Below the pieces are notes generated by a model. That model was not told the DNA's origin. It saw only the letters and a program-made list of their open reading frames with translations, and ran no database searches. Below are positions 52,520 to 61,388 of a DNA stretch of 64,000 nt, in pieces; position 1 is the stretch's first letter, and each line of letters starts with the position of its first letter. A program made the translations under genes and the position numbers. Source of the stretch: Priestia aryabhattai B8W22 (lineage in GTDB: Bacteria; Bacillota; Bacilli; Bacillales; Bacillaceae_H); assembly GCF_000956595.1 (NCBI RefSeq), contig NZ_JYOO01000028.1, positions 1 to 64,000 on the forward strand, read 5' to 3'.

Positions 52520-53419
52520 ATGCCGGCAGCCCATTTTAAAATTGATAAAAACTTAAAAGAGCTAACGACCCATCGCACCGTTGAGCTGCCAGTAGCATGT
52601 TATCAAACGAGGGTCGGCGATCACATAAACGGCTACATCCCTCTTCACTGGCATGATGAGCTTCAGTTTGTGCTGGTTATAAAAGGTGATGCGTCTTTTC
52701 AAATAAATGAAAAAACAGTGACTGTCAAACAAGGCTACGGACTGTTTATTAACAGCGGATGTCTTCATATGACTGAGGACATAAACAAATCCGGCTGCGT
52801 GTACATTTGTTTAAATGTTTCTCCTCATTTTCTTGTGCCGCAAGAGCTTTTTACAAATTACGTTTATCCCTACATTCATGCAACGAATCTACCACATTTA
52901 TTCATCAGTCCAAAGCAAGCGTGGGGGAATAATGTGTTAGAGTCTATACATAAGATATACACATGGATTCATAAGCAGCCGCATCACTATGAAATAGAGA
53001 TTGCCTCTGAACTCAGCATACTGTGGAAAAATGTAATTCTTAACGGTTTGCAGCTGAAATATAATGAAAAAGAAATGATCAAAAATCAGCGGATGAAGCA
53101 AATGCTGAATTGGATTCATTTGCACTTTGCTGAAAAGATCACGCTCGATGATATTGCCAAAGCCGGTCAATTGAGCCGTTCTGAATGCTGTCGATATTTT
53201 AAGAAAACGTTAAAAAAATCGCCTTTGACCTATGTATTAAACTATCGAATTCAGCAAAGCTTAGTTATGTTGCAGCAAGCAGAAGCAAATGTGACGGACG
53301 TTGCCTATCAAGTAGGATTTAATAGTACAAGCTATTTTATTAACCAGTTTCGAAAAGAAATGAAGATGACTCCGCTCATGTATCGAAGAAAGAAGCTGCA
53401 CATGTCATCACATCACTAA
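52520..53419 (+). CDS. AraC-family regulator
   Basis: 299 residues: cupin-like sensor (HINGYIPLHWHDELQFVLVIKGDASFQINEKTVTVKQGYGLFINSGCLH) and two C-terminal HTH units (KITLDDIAKAGQLSRSECCRYFKKTLKKSPLTYVLNYRIQQS and VTDVAYQVGFNSTSYFINQFRKEMKMTPLMYR). It probably controls the divergent EamA transporter. GAGGTGAC precedes the ATG. Confidence 0.9.
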   Translation: MPAAHFKIDKNLKELTTHRTVELPVACYQTRVGDHINGYIPLHWHDELQFVLVIKGDASFQINEKTVTVKQGYGLFINSGCLHMTEDINKSGCVYICLNVSPHFLVPQELFTNYVYPYIHATNLPHLFISPKQAWGNNVLESIHKIYTWIHKQPHHYEIEIASELSILWKNVILNGLQLKYNEKEMIKNQRMKQMLNWIHLHFAEKITLDDIAKAGQLSRSECCRYFKKTLKKSPLTYVLNYRIQQSLVMLQQAEANVTDVAYQVGFNSTSYFINQFRKEMKMTPLMYRRKKLHMSSHH

Positions 53420-53451
53420 AAACGGCGGGGCAATCACCCCGCCGTTTTTTA
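53417..53451. terminator. Bidirectional terminator between AraC gene and gvpU
   Basis: AAAAACGGCGGGG/CCCCGCCGTTTTTT stem with a CAATCA loop. It ends both the AraC gene and the large gvp locus. Confidence 0.92.
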
Positions 53452-53865
53452 TGAACTCTTTTTACTCGTTGATTTTGCATCAGAAATCTTTCCTAAGAAA
53501 AACCCGTCTACTTCTGCTATTTTCCCTCTCCAAAAGATCTTTCCTTTTGAAGGAGTAGACTTACTGTCTCCACAGTAGATCTTTGTATTTTTCAAATGAA
53601 TAAAATGGGCTTCTGCTTCTCCGTTTGATTCGCTCGCTTCGCTTGCTAAAGAGAATTGTTCGCTTAGCGCCTGAGCCACTTCACTGCCTTCTTCAAACGT
53701 TTCGCTTAAGTAATCAAAGTATTCTTTTGCTGAAATCATGGTACCGGAAATCACAGCGCCGTTTACATTTAATGAAATATCAAGTGAAAAGCCGTGTTTA
53801 TTAGAAGCTTTCACAAAGTATTCAAGCGTATTGTCTTTAGTTGAAAAAGAAGGGCCTGTACTCAT
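53449..53865 (-). CDS. gvpU: Gas vesicle protein GvpU
   Basis: A 138-residue protein: TKDNTLEYFVKASNKHGFSLDISLNVNGAVISGTMISAKEYFDYLSETF and AHFIHLKNTKIYCGDSKSTPSKGKIFWRGKIAEVDGFFLGKI. It is last in the large gvp locus, as GvpU is in B. megaterium. GvpU is linked to vesicle clustering. Beta-rich in the second half. AAAGGAGG precedes the ATG. Confidence 0.88.
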   Translation of the reverse strand: MSTGPSFSTKDNTLEYFVKASNKHGFSLDISLNVNGAVISGTMISAKEYFDYLSETFEEGSEVAQALSEQFSLASEASESNGEAEAHFIHLKNTKIYCGDSKSTPSKGKIFWRGKIAEVDGFFLGKISDAKSTSKKSS

Positions 53866-53888
53866 ATCTTTCTTTCCTCCTTTACGCC

Positions 53889-54770
53889 TTAGGCTGTTGT
53901 GTCGTCTTCACTAGAAAGAGATGTTGCGTCATCATCTTCTTCATCCGTGTTTTTCTTTGCTTTTGTATTTTTTGATTTTTTAGCTGTTGACTTTTTTGGT
54001 TTCGCTTCCTTTTTTTCTTCTTCGCTTTCCTCTTCTTCGTCTTCGTCTTCTGTCTTTAGTTTTTTATTTTTTTTGTTTGAACGAGAATCTTCCTCTTCTT
54101 CCTCGCTGTCTTCGTCACTTTCACTTTCTTCTTCCTCTTCTTGCTCAGCTTCTTTTTTATTCTTTTTACGAGGCTTAGATGTTTCTTCTTCGTTTTCATC
54201 GTCCTGCTCGTTTTCTTCGTTCTCATCATTCTCTTCTTCGTCGGAATCTGTATCTTCTGTTTCTTCGTCTTGGTTTTTATTGAGGCTAAGCTCAACAAGC
54301 ATGTTCATTTTTTCTTCAAGCTGTGATAAACGGTCTTGAAGAGTTTGATTTTCTTCTTTTAACTCGTCGTACTCTTGAACGTTATCGTCTTCTGTTTCGC
54401 TATTAGAAGAATTTACGTTTTCATCATCATCTTTTGATTTATCTTTATCTTTTTTAAACAAGCTTCCCGCAGATGTTTTCAGGCTGGCCACGCTGCTTTT
54501 TGATTTTTCTTTTACCTTTGTTCCTAAATCGGATGCTTTGCTTTTTAATTCGTCCGTATCAATGCGGTCAAGAAGACTTTTTCGATTTTCAGGAGTGGAT
54601 ACATATCCAATCGTTGCACCGATGATGCCTCCTGCTACCGCTCGTTTGATTGGCCCGCTGCTTGTTGTTTTGCTTGCTTTTGAACCGTTCTTTTCTTTTG
54701 AACCGTTTTCCGTATTTTTATTTTCCTTGTTTTCTGCCTGTGTATTATCTAATTTTGTTTCAGTTGCCAT
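53889..54770 (-). CDS. gvpT: Gas vesicle protein GvpT
   Basis: 293 residues with an ordered N-terminus (SGPIKRAVAGGIIGATIGYVSTPENRKSLLDRIDTDELKSKASDLG, a Gly-rich YtxH-like segment) followed by a coiled coil (DELKEENQTLQDRLSQLEEKMNMLVE) and a very acidic low-complexity tail of Asp/Glu runs with Lys blocks. The order places it as GvpT. It shares the YtxH-like start and coiled coil with GvpP. ATG 54770 after GGAGGG. Confidence 0.87.
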   Translation of the reverse strand: MATETKLDNTQAENKENKNTENGSKEKNGSKASKTTSSGPIKRAVAGGIIGATIGYVSTPENRKSLLDRIDTDELKSKASDLGTKVKEKSKSSVASLKTSAGSLFKKDKDKSKDDDENVNSSNSETEDDNVQEYDELKEENQTLQDRLSQLEEKMNMLVELSLNKNQDEETEDTDSDEEENDENEENEQDDENEEETSKPRKKNKKEAEQEEEEESESDEDSEEEEEDSRSNKKNKKLKTEDEDEEEESEEEKKEAKPKKSTAKKSKNTKAKKNTDEEDDDATSLSSEDDTTA

Positions 54771-54806
54771 TGTAAATCCCTCCATTTTTTAAGTAGCGTA
54801 CAGTTT

Positions 54807-55109
54807 TTAACGTTTCGTTTCTATTTTTTCCTCAAGCGTTTTTAACCGCTCATGCAGCATTTTATTTTCTTCTTCGAGCGCTTTACTATTGGCTCCTTTT
54901 GAACTGAGATAAGGATCATTTTCCCACCAGTCCATGCCGATTTCTTTTGCTTTATCAACCGAAGCCACAATCAAGCGGATCTTTATCGTTAATAGCTCGA
55001 CATCTGCAATCCCTACGGTGATGTCCCCCGCTATAACGACTCCTTTATCCAAAATCTTTTCGAGCACATCTACAATCGTACTTGACTGCATATTATGTTC
55101 GACTGCCAT
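54807..55109 (-). CDS. gvpJ: Gas vesicle protein GvpJ
   Basis: A 100-residue minor shell protein, close to its counterpart at 15094: [59 protein letters not shown], then a coiled-coil tail. GAGGAACAG precedes the ATG. Confidence 0.94.
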   Translation of the reverse strand: MAVEHNMQSSTIVDVLEKILDKGVVIAGDITVGIADVELLTIKIRLIVASVDKAKEIGMDWWENDPYLSSKGANSKALEEENKMLHERLKTLEEKIETKR

Positions 55110-55130
55110 ACTGTTCCTCCTACCGACCGC

Positions 55131-55415
55131 TTAAAGCAGGCTGCCTAGCGGTCCAAGATCAATATTTAAATCTTCTGCGTCCAGACCGAACACCTCTTTC
55201 AACTCGTCCATTTTTTCTTCTAAGTTCATTAGTGCAATTCCTAAGTTTTCAATTTGTTCGTCCGTCAACGTTCCACCCTCCACCCGCCTCATGGCATGAC
55301 GTTCAACGATTTGCCTCAATAGCTCAATAACTGTCATCACAAGCTGCGCTAAGCCTTGTTCAGCTTGATCAGGATCCAAGTGGATTCGTCCATTTGCTTG
55401 GCTGACCGGTTGCAT
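55131..55415 (-). CDS. gvpK: Gas vesicle protein GvpK
   Basis: 94 residues: NGRIHLDPDQAEQGLAQLVMTVIELLRQIVERHAMRRVEGGTLTDEQIENLGIALMNLEEKMDELKEVFGL. It aligns end to end with the other GvpK (14795). AAGGAGG is 9 nt upstream; the start overlaps gvpS by 47 bp. Confidence 0.94.
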   Translation of the reverse strand: MQPVSQANGRIHLDPDQAEQGLAQLVMTVIELLRQIVERHAMRRVEGGTLTDEQIENLGIALMNLEEKMDELKEVFGLDAEDLNIDLGPLGSLL

Positions 55416-55656
55416 CCATTAATTCCTCCTTTTGTTTATCAAATTGTTCAGAAGTGATCGGTTTGCGATTTCCTTCTTTTGCTTGCACCAGCGTTTCAAC
55501 CGAAGAAATAAGCACCCGCAAATCCAAATACACTAAATCGACGCCGGCTATGGAAATGATTAAGTCTCCTTTAATGGCGACTCCTTTATCTAAAATGACA
55601 TCTAAAATATCAATAAGAGCAATATCTTTATTCTCCATGGATTGTTTAAGAGACAT
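55369..55656 (-). CDS. gvpS: Gas vesicle protein GvpS
   Basis: 95 residues of the GvpA/J fold: ENKDIALIDILDVILDKGVAIKGDLIISIAGVDLVYLDLRVLISSVETLVQA. Its last 15 codons overlap gvpK in another frame. It follows the damaged gvpL by 17 bp. Confidence 0.92.
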   Translation of the reverse strand: MSLKQSMENKDIALIDILDVILDKGVAIKGDLIISIAGVDLVYLDLRVLISSVETLVQAKEGNRKPITSEQFDKQKEELMDATGQPSKWTNPLGS

Positions 55657-55673
55657 ACTGTTAATTCCTCACT

Positions 55674-56481
55674 TTACGCAAAGCTCGAGAAATGATAGGG
55701 CGGCCATGGTCCCGTCACTTCAAATTTCCAGCCTTTATTTTCAAGCTTTTGCTGAAGCTCTTCTATTTCGTTTACAAACTTAGTGATCTGCAGAGACGGG
55801 AGAAGAAACACGCTGTTCCACGCCATCTGTTCAGCTGCACCCGTTACGTCCTTGCTCCAATTCTTTTTAACAGAGTCATAAAGCGACAGTTCTTTGAGCT
55901 TGTCATGTATCTCTTCACACACTTTATTTTTGTGAAGCTCTAGTTCTCTTTCAATCAGCTGATCTATTTTTTCTTTTCAAAAAACTGTCTCCCTGGTGAT
56001 AATTCACTAATTTCTTGTTTTTTCGCTTTCACGCTTTCATTCGTTTCGCTGATTCCTTTTTTAAGCTCTTTATCATCACAGTAAATCTTCACGTTCCACT
56101 CTTCATTTCCTTGAAGCAGGGTCAGTGAATTCTCTAGCTTTTCTTTGTTAATCTCAATAGCTGCCTGCAGACTTTCTTTACTTTTATAAATGGTGCAAAA
56201 TTTTAATGGAATGATCGTAAATTCTTCGTACAAAGCGGCTACCGTTTCGTGATGATGAAATGCTTTTTCCTGCAGCCAGCTCATGTCCTGCTCCATTTTT
56301 TCTTAATCACTTCTTCTGAATAGGCGTCAGCATCCAGCTCAGAAACGACAGCCGTCACCTGATCAATCGTTATTGGGTACAGTGAATGTTCTCCGTCAAA
56401 CCCTTTATAAGATGGAAACGACTCTATGGCTGCTGCTTCTTTTGTTGGAATTAAACCGTATAAATACAGTAATTCTCCCAT
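55674..56481 (-). pseudogene. gvpL: gvpL with two homopolymer frameshifts
   Basis: Three consecutive frames together give one GvpL: LLYLYGLIPTKEAAAIES...YSEEVIKKK, then EQDMSWLQEKAFHHHETVAAL...SPGRQFFEKKK, then (IDQLIERELELHKNKV)CEEIHDKLKELSLYDSVKKNWS...VTGPWPPYHF. Both breaks fall in A6 runs on the coding strand (56296-56301 and 55967-55972) where A7 restores the frame. The intact copy at 13730 guides the alignment. Everything else, including start and stop, is intact, so sequencing error or a very recent loss are both possible. Confidence 0.88.
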
Positions 56482-56748
56482 CTAGGATTCCTCATTTCTT
56501 TTTTTTGTCAGCTCTTCCCATTGTTCAATTTCTCTGCGTTTCGCGATTTCGTACCTCATTAACAGCTCATCTTCTTTTTCTTGAAACGCTTCTTCCGGAA
56601 TTTCACCAAGCTCAAACATCATTTGAAGCTGAATGAGTTTTTGCTGAATCGTCGGAAGGTCATATAGCTGTTTATCAGCTTCTTCCTGTACTTTTTCGCC
56701 GATTTTCACTACAAGATTAATAGGTGCGGTTACTAATTTGTGAAGCAC
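56482..56748 (-). CDS. gvpG: Gas vesicle protein GvpG
   Basis: 88 residues: MLHKLVTAPINLVVKIGEKVQEEADKQLYDLPTIQQKLIQLQMMFELGEIPEEAFQEKEDELLMRYE. Equivalent to 13466-13723. It starts 1 bp after the gvpF stop. Confidence 0.93.
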   Translation of the reverse strand: MLHKLVTAPINLVVKIGEKVQEEADKQLYDLPTIQQKLIQLQMMFELGEIPEEAFQEKEDELLMRYEIAKRREIEQWEELTKKRNEES

Positions 56749-56749
56749 G

Positions 56750-57517
56750 TTATTTCTCTTCTACTTTTAGGCGAATGTTTACAAAATTATAAGCAGGCCA
56801 AGGACCGCTGTAATGAAAATCGGCTTTATCTTTCCAGTTTTCATGCGCTTCATTCACTTTTTCATCAAACGTCGCTTCATCTTCTCGGTTAATTAAGAAA
56901 GATGCGTTTAAAAGCATTGTTTCGCCCGTTGGCTCATTTGCTTTTGCTGCTTCCGCTGCTTCTTCAAGCGGAGAGAACACATCTGTCTTGACTTCTTTTT
57001 GCAGGGAAGTAAACATTTTTTGAGCCATTCCTCCAAGCTGAATACGCTCATAATAACCGGCTGCTTCTGATTTTCCTTTTACGGATGCTGATACTTTTTC
57101 AAGCTCAGGATTTTCGTTTACTTTTTTCTCGAGCCATTCTTTTTTTCCAATTACTTTTAAACCGACTTCAATTTTTCCTTTGATGGCTGGAAACAGCTTT
57201 TCAAACTGCGGATAAAGGTTTTCTAAAAGAACTTTTACATCTTCTTTTGATTTGAATACATTTCCAAAACTGATCGGAATAACCGTATCATTTTTGTCCA
57301 TGATCGCTGCTACCGCGTGTTGATGCATTAATAAATTTTGACGATTAGGATGATAAATTTTCATCGGTACTTCAGCTGCTACCATCGCCGCGTCTTTGTA
57401 GCGAATCAAAAACGTTTCAGCTTTTGTTCCTTCTACTTCTACCGATCCAAAATCTTCGTCTTTATCCGTTTGAATGGCGCTAAAAATATAAATGCCTGTT
57501 TCGTTTGTTTCACTCAT
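56750..57517 (-). CDS. gvpF: Gas vesicle protein GvpF
   Basis: A 255-residue GvpL/F-family protein: NETGIYIFSAIQTDKDEDFGSVE, TMLLNASFLINREDEATFDEKVNEAHENWKDKADFHYSGPWPAYNFVNIRLK. Intact counterpart of 12714-13469. AAAGGAG is upstream of the ATG. Confidence 0.93.
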   Translation of the reverse strand: MSETNETGIYIFSAIQTDKDEDFGSVEVEGTKAETFLIRYKDAAMVAAEVPMKIYHPNRQNLLMHQHAVAAIMDKNDTVIPISFGNVFKSKEDVKVLLENLYPQFEKLFPAIKGKIEVGLKVIGKKEWLEKKVNENPELEKVSASVKGKSEAAGYYERIQLGGMAQKMFTSLQKEVKTDVFSPLEEAAEAAKANEPTGETMLLNASFLINREDEATFDEKVNEAHENWKDKADFHYSGPWPAYNFVNIRLKVEEK

Positions 57518-57531
57518 GTTTTCAAGCTCCT

Positions 57532-58458
57532 TTACTTTTCTTCAGTGTCTATATTCTTACACTCTTCTAAAATGTTTTTTTCGGCTTTGCTTTTTGCATT
57601 TTTCTCGTCTAAACATTTGGTAAGCGGATGATGCAGAATATCCATACATAACGTTTGAAAATCTTCGTCATTTCCATCGATAGCAATGTCTTGCTGCGTG
57701 GCAAGAGTAGCGATCATGAGCGAAGCCCGCAGGCTAAGTCCGCTGCTGTTTTCGTCTCCAGAGCGGTTTCGAACGTTTGTTACGAGCGTTACAATGGCGC
57801 GCGCTTCGTCTTCTTCTACGTCCGTTTTCTCCGTTAAAATCGCTGTCTCTCTCTCGATATCTTTATAATCAATAAACATGGTAATTAGTCGATCAAGAAG
57901 CGCATCTTGCGTATCATATACGCCGGCATACTCAGCTGGGTTGCTTGTGAAGATGACGCGAAAATCGGGATGCACGCGTACAAAAGGATCAGTCATTTTT
58001 ACTCCGTACAGCGGCAGCACGCCTTCTTCTAATATTGATAGAAAGATATTATTCGTTGCCGGCTTGGACCGAGTAAATTCATCATAAATCAGCGTATAGC
58101 CATTTTTTACAGCTTCAAGTAAACGGCCATCCTGCCAGTTTTCACTCACTTGTTCATCTTTTTTATAGACTGAACGAACGTACTGGTCGATCACTTTTTT
58201 ACTCGTATAGCCCGTAAAATCGCCAATTAAATCTTTGTTGTTGAGCTCGTGATTCCCGTGCATCAGCATCACAGGACGCTTTCTCTTTTTAGCAAGCGCT
58301 CGCGCTAAGGAGGTTTTGCCTCCGCCGGCAGGACCTGTAAAATGAATGGAATAGCCGGATTTTAAATAGCTCAGCGCTCTTGAAAGAACCTCTTTTGTCT
58401 CGTCATCTTGTATAAAAGCTCCACTGCCTTTTTTCCTTTTGTCTGTTAAGACGGTCAT
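57532..58458 (-). CDS. gvpN: Gas vesicle AAA+ ATPase GvpN
   Basis: A 308-residue MoxR-type AAA+ ATPase: Walker A GPAGGGKT (42-49), Walker B TLIYDEFTRSKP (about 118-129), sensor FTSNPAEYAG. GvpN drives gas vesicle growth to full size. It is the only gvpN in the window; the small cluster lacks one. It lies between gvpO and gvpF. Confidence 0.95.
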   Translation of the reverse strand: MTVLTDKRKKGSGAFIQDDETKEVLSRALSYLKSGYSIHFTGPAGGGKTSLARALAKKRKRPVMLMHGNHELNNKDLIGDFTGYTSKKVIDQYVRSVYKKDEQVSENWQDGRLLEAVKNGYTLIYDEFTRSKPATNNIFLSILEEGVLPLYGVKMTDPFVRVHPDFRVIFTSNPAEYAGVYDTQDALLDRLITMFIDYKDIERETAILTEKTDVEEDEARAIVTLVTNVRNRSGDENSSGLSLRASLMIATLATQQDIAIDGNDEDFQTLCMDILHHPLTKCLDEKNAKSKAEKNILEECKNIDTEEK

Positions 58459-58486
58459 TTTTACGTTCCTCCTGCCATCTTATCGT

Positions 58487-58753
58487 TTATGCTTCAATGC
58501 CAATGGCGCTTCTATATCTGACGTCGAGTCGTTTGAATGAAATGACTTCTTTTTCTTTATTTAAAAAGCACTCATATGTTCCGAGCATTTCATCTTTTGC
58601 GTACTTTTTCATATATTCTCGTTCTTCAATGACTTCAACAATAACTCTCCAGCCTTCATCTTCAGTAGTTTCCACCGAGGTAATTTTATGAGGAGGAGCT
58701 ACGTTTTCAGCAAAAAAGTCGTTCACGGCTTGCATAATTTTTTTAATTTCCAT
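58487..58753 (-). CDS. gvpR: Gas vesicle protein GvpR (GvpO family)
   Basis: 88 residues: EIKKIMQAVNDFFAENVAPPHKITSVETTEDEGWRVIVEVIEEREYMKKYAKDEMLGTYECFLNKEKEVISFKRLDVRYRS. ATG at 58753, 9 nt after GGAGG; the upstream extension has no ribosome site. The counterpart is at 12412. Confidence 0.9.
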   Translation of the reverse strand: MEIKKIMQAVNDFFAENVAPPHKITSVETTEDEGWRVIVEVIEEREYMKKYAKDEMLGTYECFLNKEKEVISFKRLDVRYRSAIGIEA

Positions 58754-58787
58754 CTTTATTAGCCTCCAATAGTTAAATCTAAAAGCT

Positions 58788-58817
58788 GGAACCACCCTTA
58801 AAAAAGGAGGTTCCGTA
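58788..58817 (-). other. Hairpin between gvpB and gvpR
   Basis: GGAACCTCC and GGTGGTTCC arms on the minus strand, followed by a weak U-rich stretch. It may stabilise or partly terminate the shell-gene mRNA so that gvpA/gvpB transcripts exceed those of downstream genes. Confidence 0.5.
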
Positions 58818-58834
58818 TCATTTCATACTAAATA

Positions 58835-59101
58835 CTAAATACTAAAACGCGGCTGTCCTTCACTTGAATTTGAACGTTCAGGAAGACCGTTTTCTTCTAC
58901 GTCGTCACGAAGAAGCCCTACTGCTTCTGCATAGCGTAACCATGTATCAACACTGGCAATAACCACTCGTGCTTCAATTGTTAAAATTTCAATCCCTACA
59001 ACAGACACTCTTGCAAAAGCATCAATAACAATCCCTTTATCTAAAATACGGTCAATGACTTCTGCTAAACTTGAACTATTAGTACTTTTTTGAATAGACA
59101 T
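58835..59101 (-). CDS. gvpB: Gas vesicle structural protein GvpB
   Basis: 88 residues, nearly identical to GvpA (60167) through [60 protein letters not shown], then a divergent 25-residue tail. It forms the ribs of the vesicle shell. GAGAAATGAG precedes the ATG. Confidence 0.96.
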   Translation of the reverse strand: MSIQKSTNSSSLAEVIDRILDKGIVIDAFARVSVVGIEILTIEARVVIASVDTWLRYAEAVGLLRDDVEENGLPERSNSSEGQPRFSI

Positions 59102-59120
59102 ATCTCATTTCTCCTTTCGC

Positions 59121-59595
59121 TTATGATCCCATTGTTTTTAAATCTGTAGATGATTTAATATCATTGGAACTTTTAATCTTAGTAGAGCTTTTAATATCCG
59201 TTGCTTTTTTAATCTGATTTGCGCCTTTTATTTTCCACTTATTTTTTGACTTCTCTTTATCGTCTGAAGAAGAAACTTTTTCTTGAAAGTTTTCTCCAGC
59301 TTCTTTCACATCGCTAAGCTTATCTTTTACTGATAGTAAGACGTCTTGAAGCTTTTCTTTTGCGTCTTCCCCTTTGCCGTGTACCTTTTGGGCATTTTTT
59401 TCTTTTGTTTCCTGCAGTTTTTCTGACGCTTCATTTGCTTTTTCCTGCAGTTTCCCTTCAGTTTTTTTCGACAAATTTTTCTTTCGCTTTTTCTTTAACC
59501 TTTTCTTCTACCTTTTCCTTAACAGGTTCAGGCGTATGATCGATGATCTTTTTTCCTGCTTTTAAGGCTGCTTTCTCCACATCTTTTTTATCCAT
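59121..59595 (-). pseudogene. gvpQ: gvpQ with a homopolymer frameshift
   Basis: A 44-codon frame from ATG 59595 (after AAGGGG) reads MDKKDVEKAALKAGKKIIDHT...EKAKEKFVEK and then stops; the frame continues one base over with TEGKLQEKANEASEKLQETKEK to 59121. The junction is an A7 run (coding strand; 59462-59468); A6 restores VEKTEGK. The product is a Lys/Glu helix protein with repeats of KSS(T/N)(K/D)IK near its end. GvpQ has no known enzymatic role. An internal TTG start is the other way to read the long part. Confidence 0.8.
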
Positions 59596-59620
59596 GAAAT
59601 TCCCCTTAAGGACGGATATC

Positions 59621-60106
59621 TTACTTCTTCGCGTCCATGAGTTTGTTTAGCATCTCTTCAATGCGCTGCAGCTGGTCGTTCATATTTTTATTTTCTTCTT
59701 TTAGCTCTTCGTACTGAGACGTTTCCATTTCTGCGCTTTGGCTGACTTCTTCCTGCGAATCTCCCTGTTCATTTGATGCATCTTCTTTTTTCTTTTTAGG
59801 TGCCAGCAGCTTGCTTAAATTGTCTTTTTCAAGATAGCCTGTAGCCGTCTGTCTTAACGCTCCCATCGCTTGCTGCGTTAGAATATCCTGTGCGTTTCTT
59901 CTTAACTCTTGTCCTGTCGCACGTACAATTTCTGATTGTCCTAAGCGGCTGAGTACTTTTTTACTCGTTTGAGGACTTGAAAGAAGGCCAATTCCCGCTC
60001 CTACTACGCCTCCTAAAATAGCAAGATTTAAAGAGTTTTGCGTTTTTTCTTCCTGCTGCTGATTTTCTTGTTTTTCATTTTGCACATTATTATCAGTTGT
60101 TGACAT
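59621..60106 (-). CDS. gvpP: Gas vesicle protein GvpP
   Basis: 161 residues: NLAILGGVVGAGIGLLSSPQTSKKVLSRLGQSEIV (a YtxH-like Gly-rich segment), then a charged region and a coiled coil SQYEELKEENKNMNDQLQRIEEMLNKLMDAK. Second gene of the large locus, as GvpP. The same domain order is seen in GvpT. Confidence 0.9.
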   Translation of the reverse strand: MSTTDNNVQNEKQENQQQEEKTQNSLNLAILGGVVGAGIGLLSSPQTSKKVLSRLGQSEIVRATGQELRRNAQDILTQQAMGALRQTATGYLEKDNLSKLLAPKKKKEDASNEQGDSQEEVSQSAEMETSQYEELKEENKNMNDQLQRIEEMLNKLMDAKK

Positions 60107-60166
60107 GTTTCATCCTCTTTTCTCTTATTATTATTTATTTAATGAATTTTCTTACGATTAAAAGAC

Positions 60167-60427
60167 TTAAAAGCTAAGCCCTGCACCTCGCTCTTCTGTT
60201 CGGCCAGGCAGCCCTTCTTCTTCTACTTTGTCGGTTAATAACCCGACCGCTTCTGCGTAGCGAAGCCACGTATCGACACTTGCAATAACGACTCGCGCTT
60301 CAATCGTTAAAATTTCAATTCCTACGAGTGATACTCGGGCAAAAGCATCGATGACAATTCCTTTGTCGAGAATTCGATCAATCACTTCTGCTAAACTAGA
60401 ACTATCTGTACTTTTTTGAATACTCAT
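60167..60427 (-). CDS. gvpA: Gas vesicle structural protein GvpA
   Basis: 86 residues: [60 protein letters not shown] plus a short tail. Major shell protein, first gene of the large locus. The ATG at 60427 follows AAAGGAG; the longer frame to 60529 is not used in GvpA proteins. Upstream 60428-60825 is very AT-rich and must hold the promoter; I could not place it with confidence. Confidence 0.96.
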   Translation of the reverse strand: MSIQKSTDSSSLAEVIDRILDKGIVIDAFARVSLVGIEILTIEARVVIASVDTWLRYAEAVGLLTDKVEEEGLPGRTEERGAGLSF

Positions 60428-60825
60428 TTTTAGCAGCTCCTTTCGAAATTTAGCTAAATGAATGATGCTACTAATCAACCTGCTTAACTTTTTAAGTAAA
60501 CATACTTTTGAAATATACTTTTTAACCATCTTTCAAACATGAATAATTTGCTAAAAATTAATTCTTGAAAATAAATTAGAAAATTATTCTACTTCGTATA
60601 ATAGTTTACAGTTAATTTATGGATGTATTTTGCGCATAAATCCCGTTGTTAAAGCTTTTATTGAATTTCAAATTCCAAAATAAAACAATAAATACATTAT
60701 TGTTACAATAATATTACATTATAATTTAAGGCATATTATTACTCGATACACCATGACATATTTTGATATTTTTAACTATTATGGAATATTATTGTACGTC
60801 AATTTCACCTAAACAAAATCAGCGC

Positions 60826-60859
60826 ATAAAAAAAGCTGCCGCACTGCAACAGCTTTCTC
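60826..60859. terminator. Terminator of the YflT-like gene
   Basis: AAAAGCTG/CAGCTTTT arms with a 10-nt loop and U run on the minus strand. Confidence 0.75.
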
Positions 60860-60875
60860 CTACATATCATACGTT

Positions 60876-61361
60876 CTATAAAATCATTCCGGTTAAAGGC
60901 GCTTTCGGGTTTCCATCATGATCCCAGTCTTCTTTGTCTACTAAAACAAGCAGGCTGCCTTCTTTAACAGAATCATTATAGTGCTCGGCCTGCTGTTTTG
61001 GAATTCCCATACCGACTAAAATACCTGACAGACCTCCTACACTCGCACCAGCTGCTGCACCTGTTAATGTAGCTACAATCGGACCAGCCGCTACAATTGG
61101 ACCTATTCCCGGGATTGCAAGAGCGCCGGCACCTGCTAATATTCCGGTCAAGCTCCCTAGCGTACCTCCGGTAAGCGCTCCAGTTGCTGCGCCTTCTGCT
61201 TTTGTATGCGTTTCTTTCTGAACTTTTTTAGTCTTTTTATGTTTACCTATGATAGATATTTCTTCTGATGCGTATCCTTCTTTTTTTAAACTCTCTACAG
61301 CATGAATTGCTTCTTGTTCCGTTTCATATACTCCCACAACATTCTTAGCTTTTGCTTCCAT
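60876..61361 (-). CDS. YflT-type general stress protein
   Basis: 161 residues. The N-terminal YflT-like domain (NVVGVYETEQEAIHAVESLKKEGYASEEISIIG) is followed by a long Gly/Ala-rich hydrophobic stretch (AATGALTGGTLGSLTGILAGAGALAIPGIGPIVAAGPIV...) and a short C-terminal NDSVKEGSLLVLVDKEDWD block. It resembles the general stress protein 17M group. A SigB-type promoter lies 28-52 bp upstream. Confidence 0.85.
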   Translation of the reverse strand: MEAKAKNVVGVYETEQEAIHAVESLKKEGYASEEISIIGKHKKTKKVQKETHTKAEGAATGALTGGTLGSLTGILAGAGALAIPGIGPIVAAGPIVATLTGAAAGASVGGLSGILVGMGIPKQQAEHYNDSVKEGSLLVLVDKEDWDHDGNPKAPLTGMIL

Positions 61362-61388
61362 ACTATCTCCTCCTCATTAATGTTGTGT

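Noticed and set aside
53899-54339. Long Ser/Phe-rich plus-strand frame
   Set aside because: It is the antisense of the acidic Asp/Glu/Lys-coded gvpT tail (GAA/GAT read as TTC/ATC), without a ribosome site.
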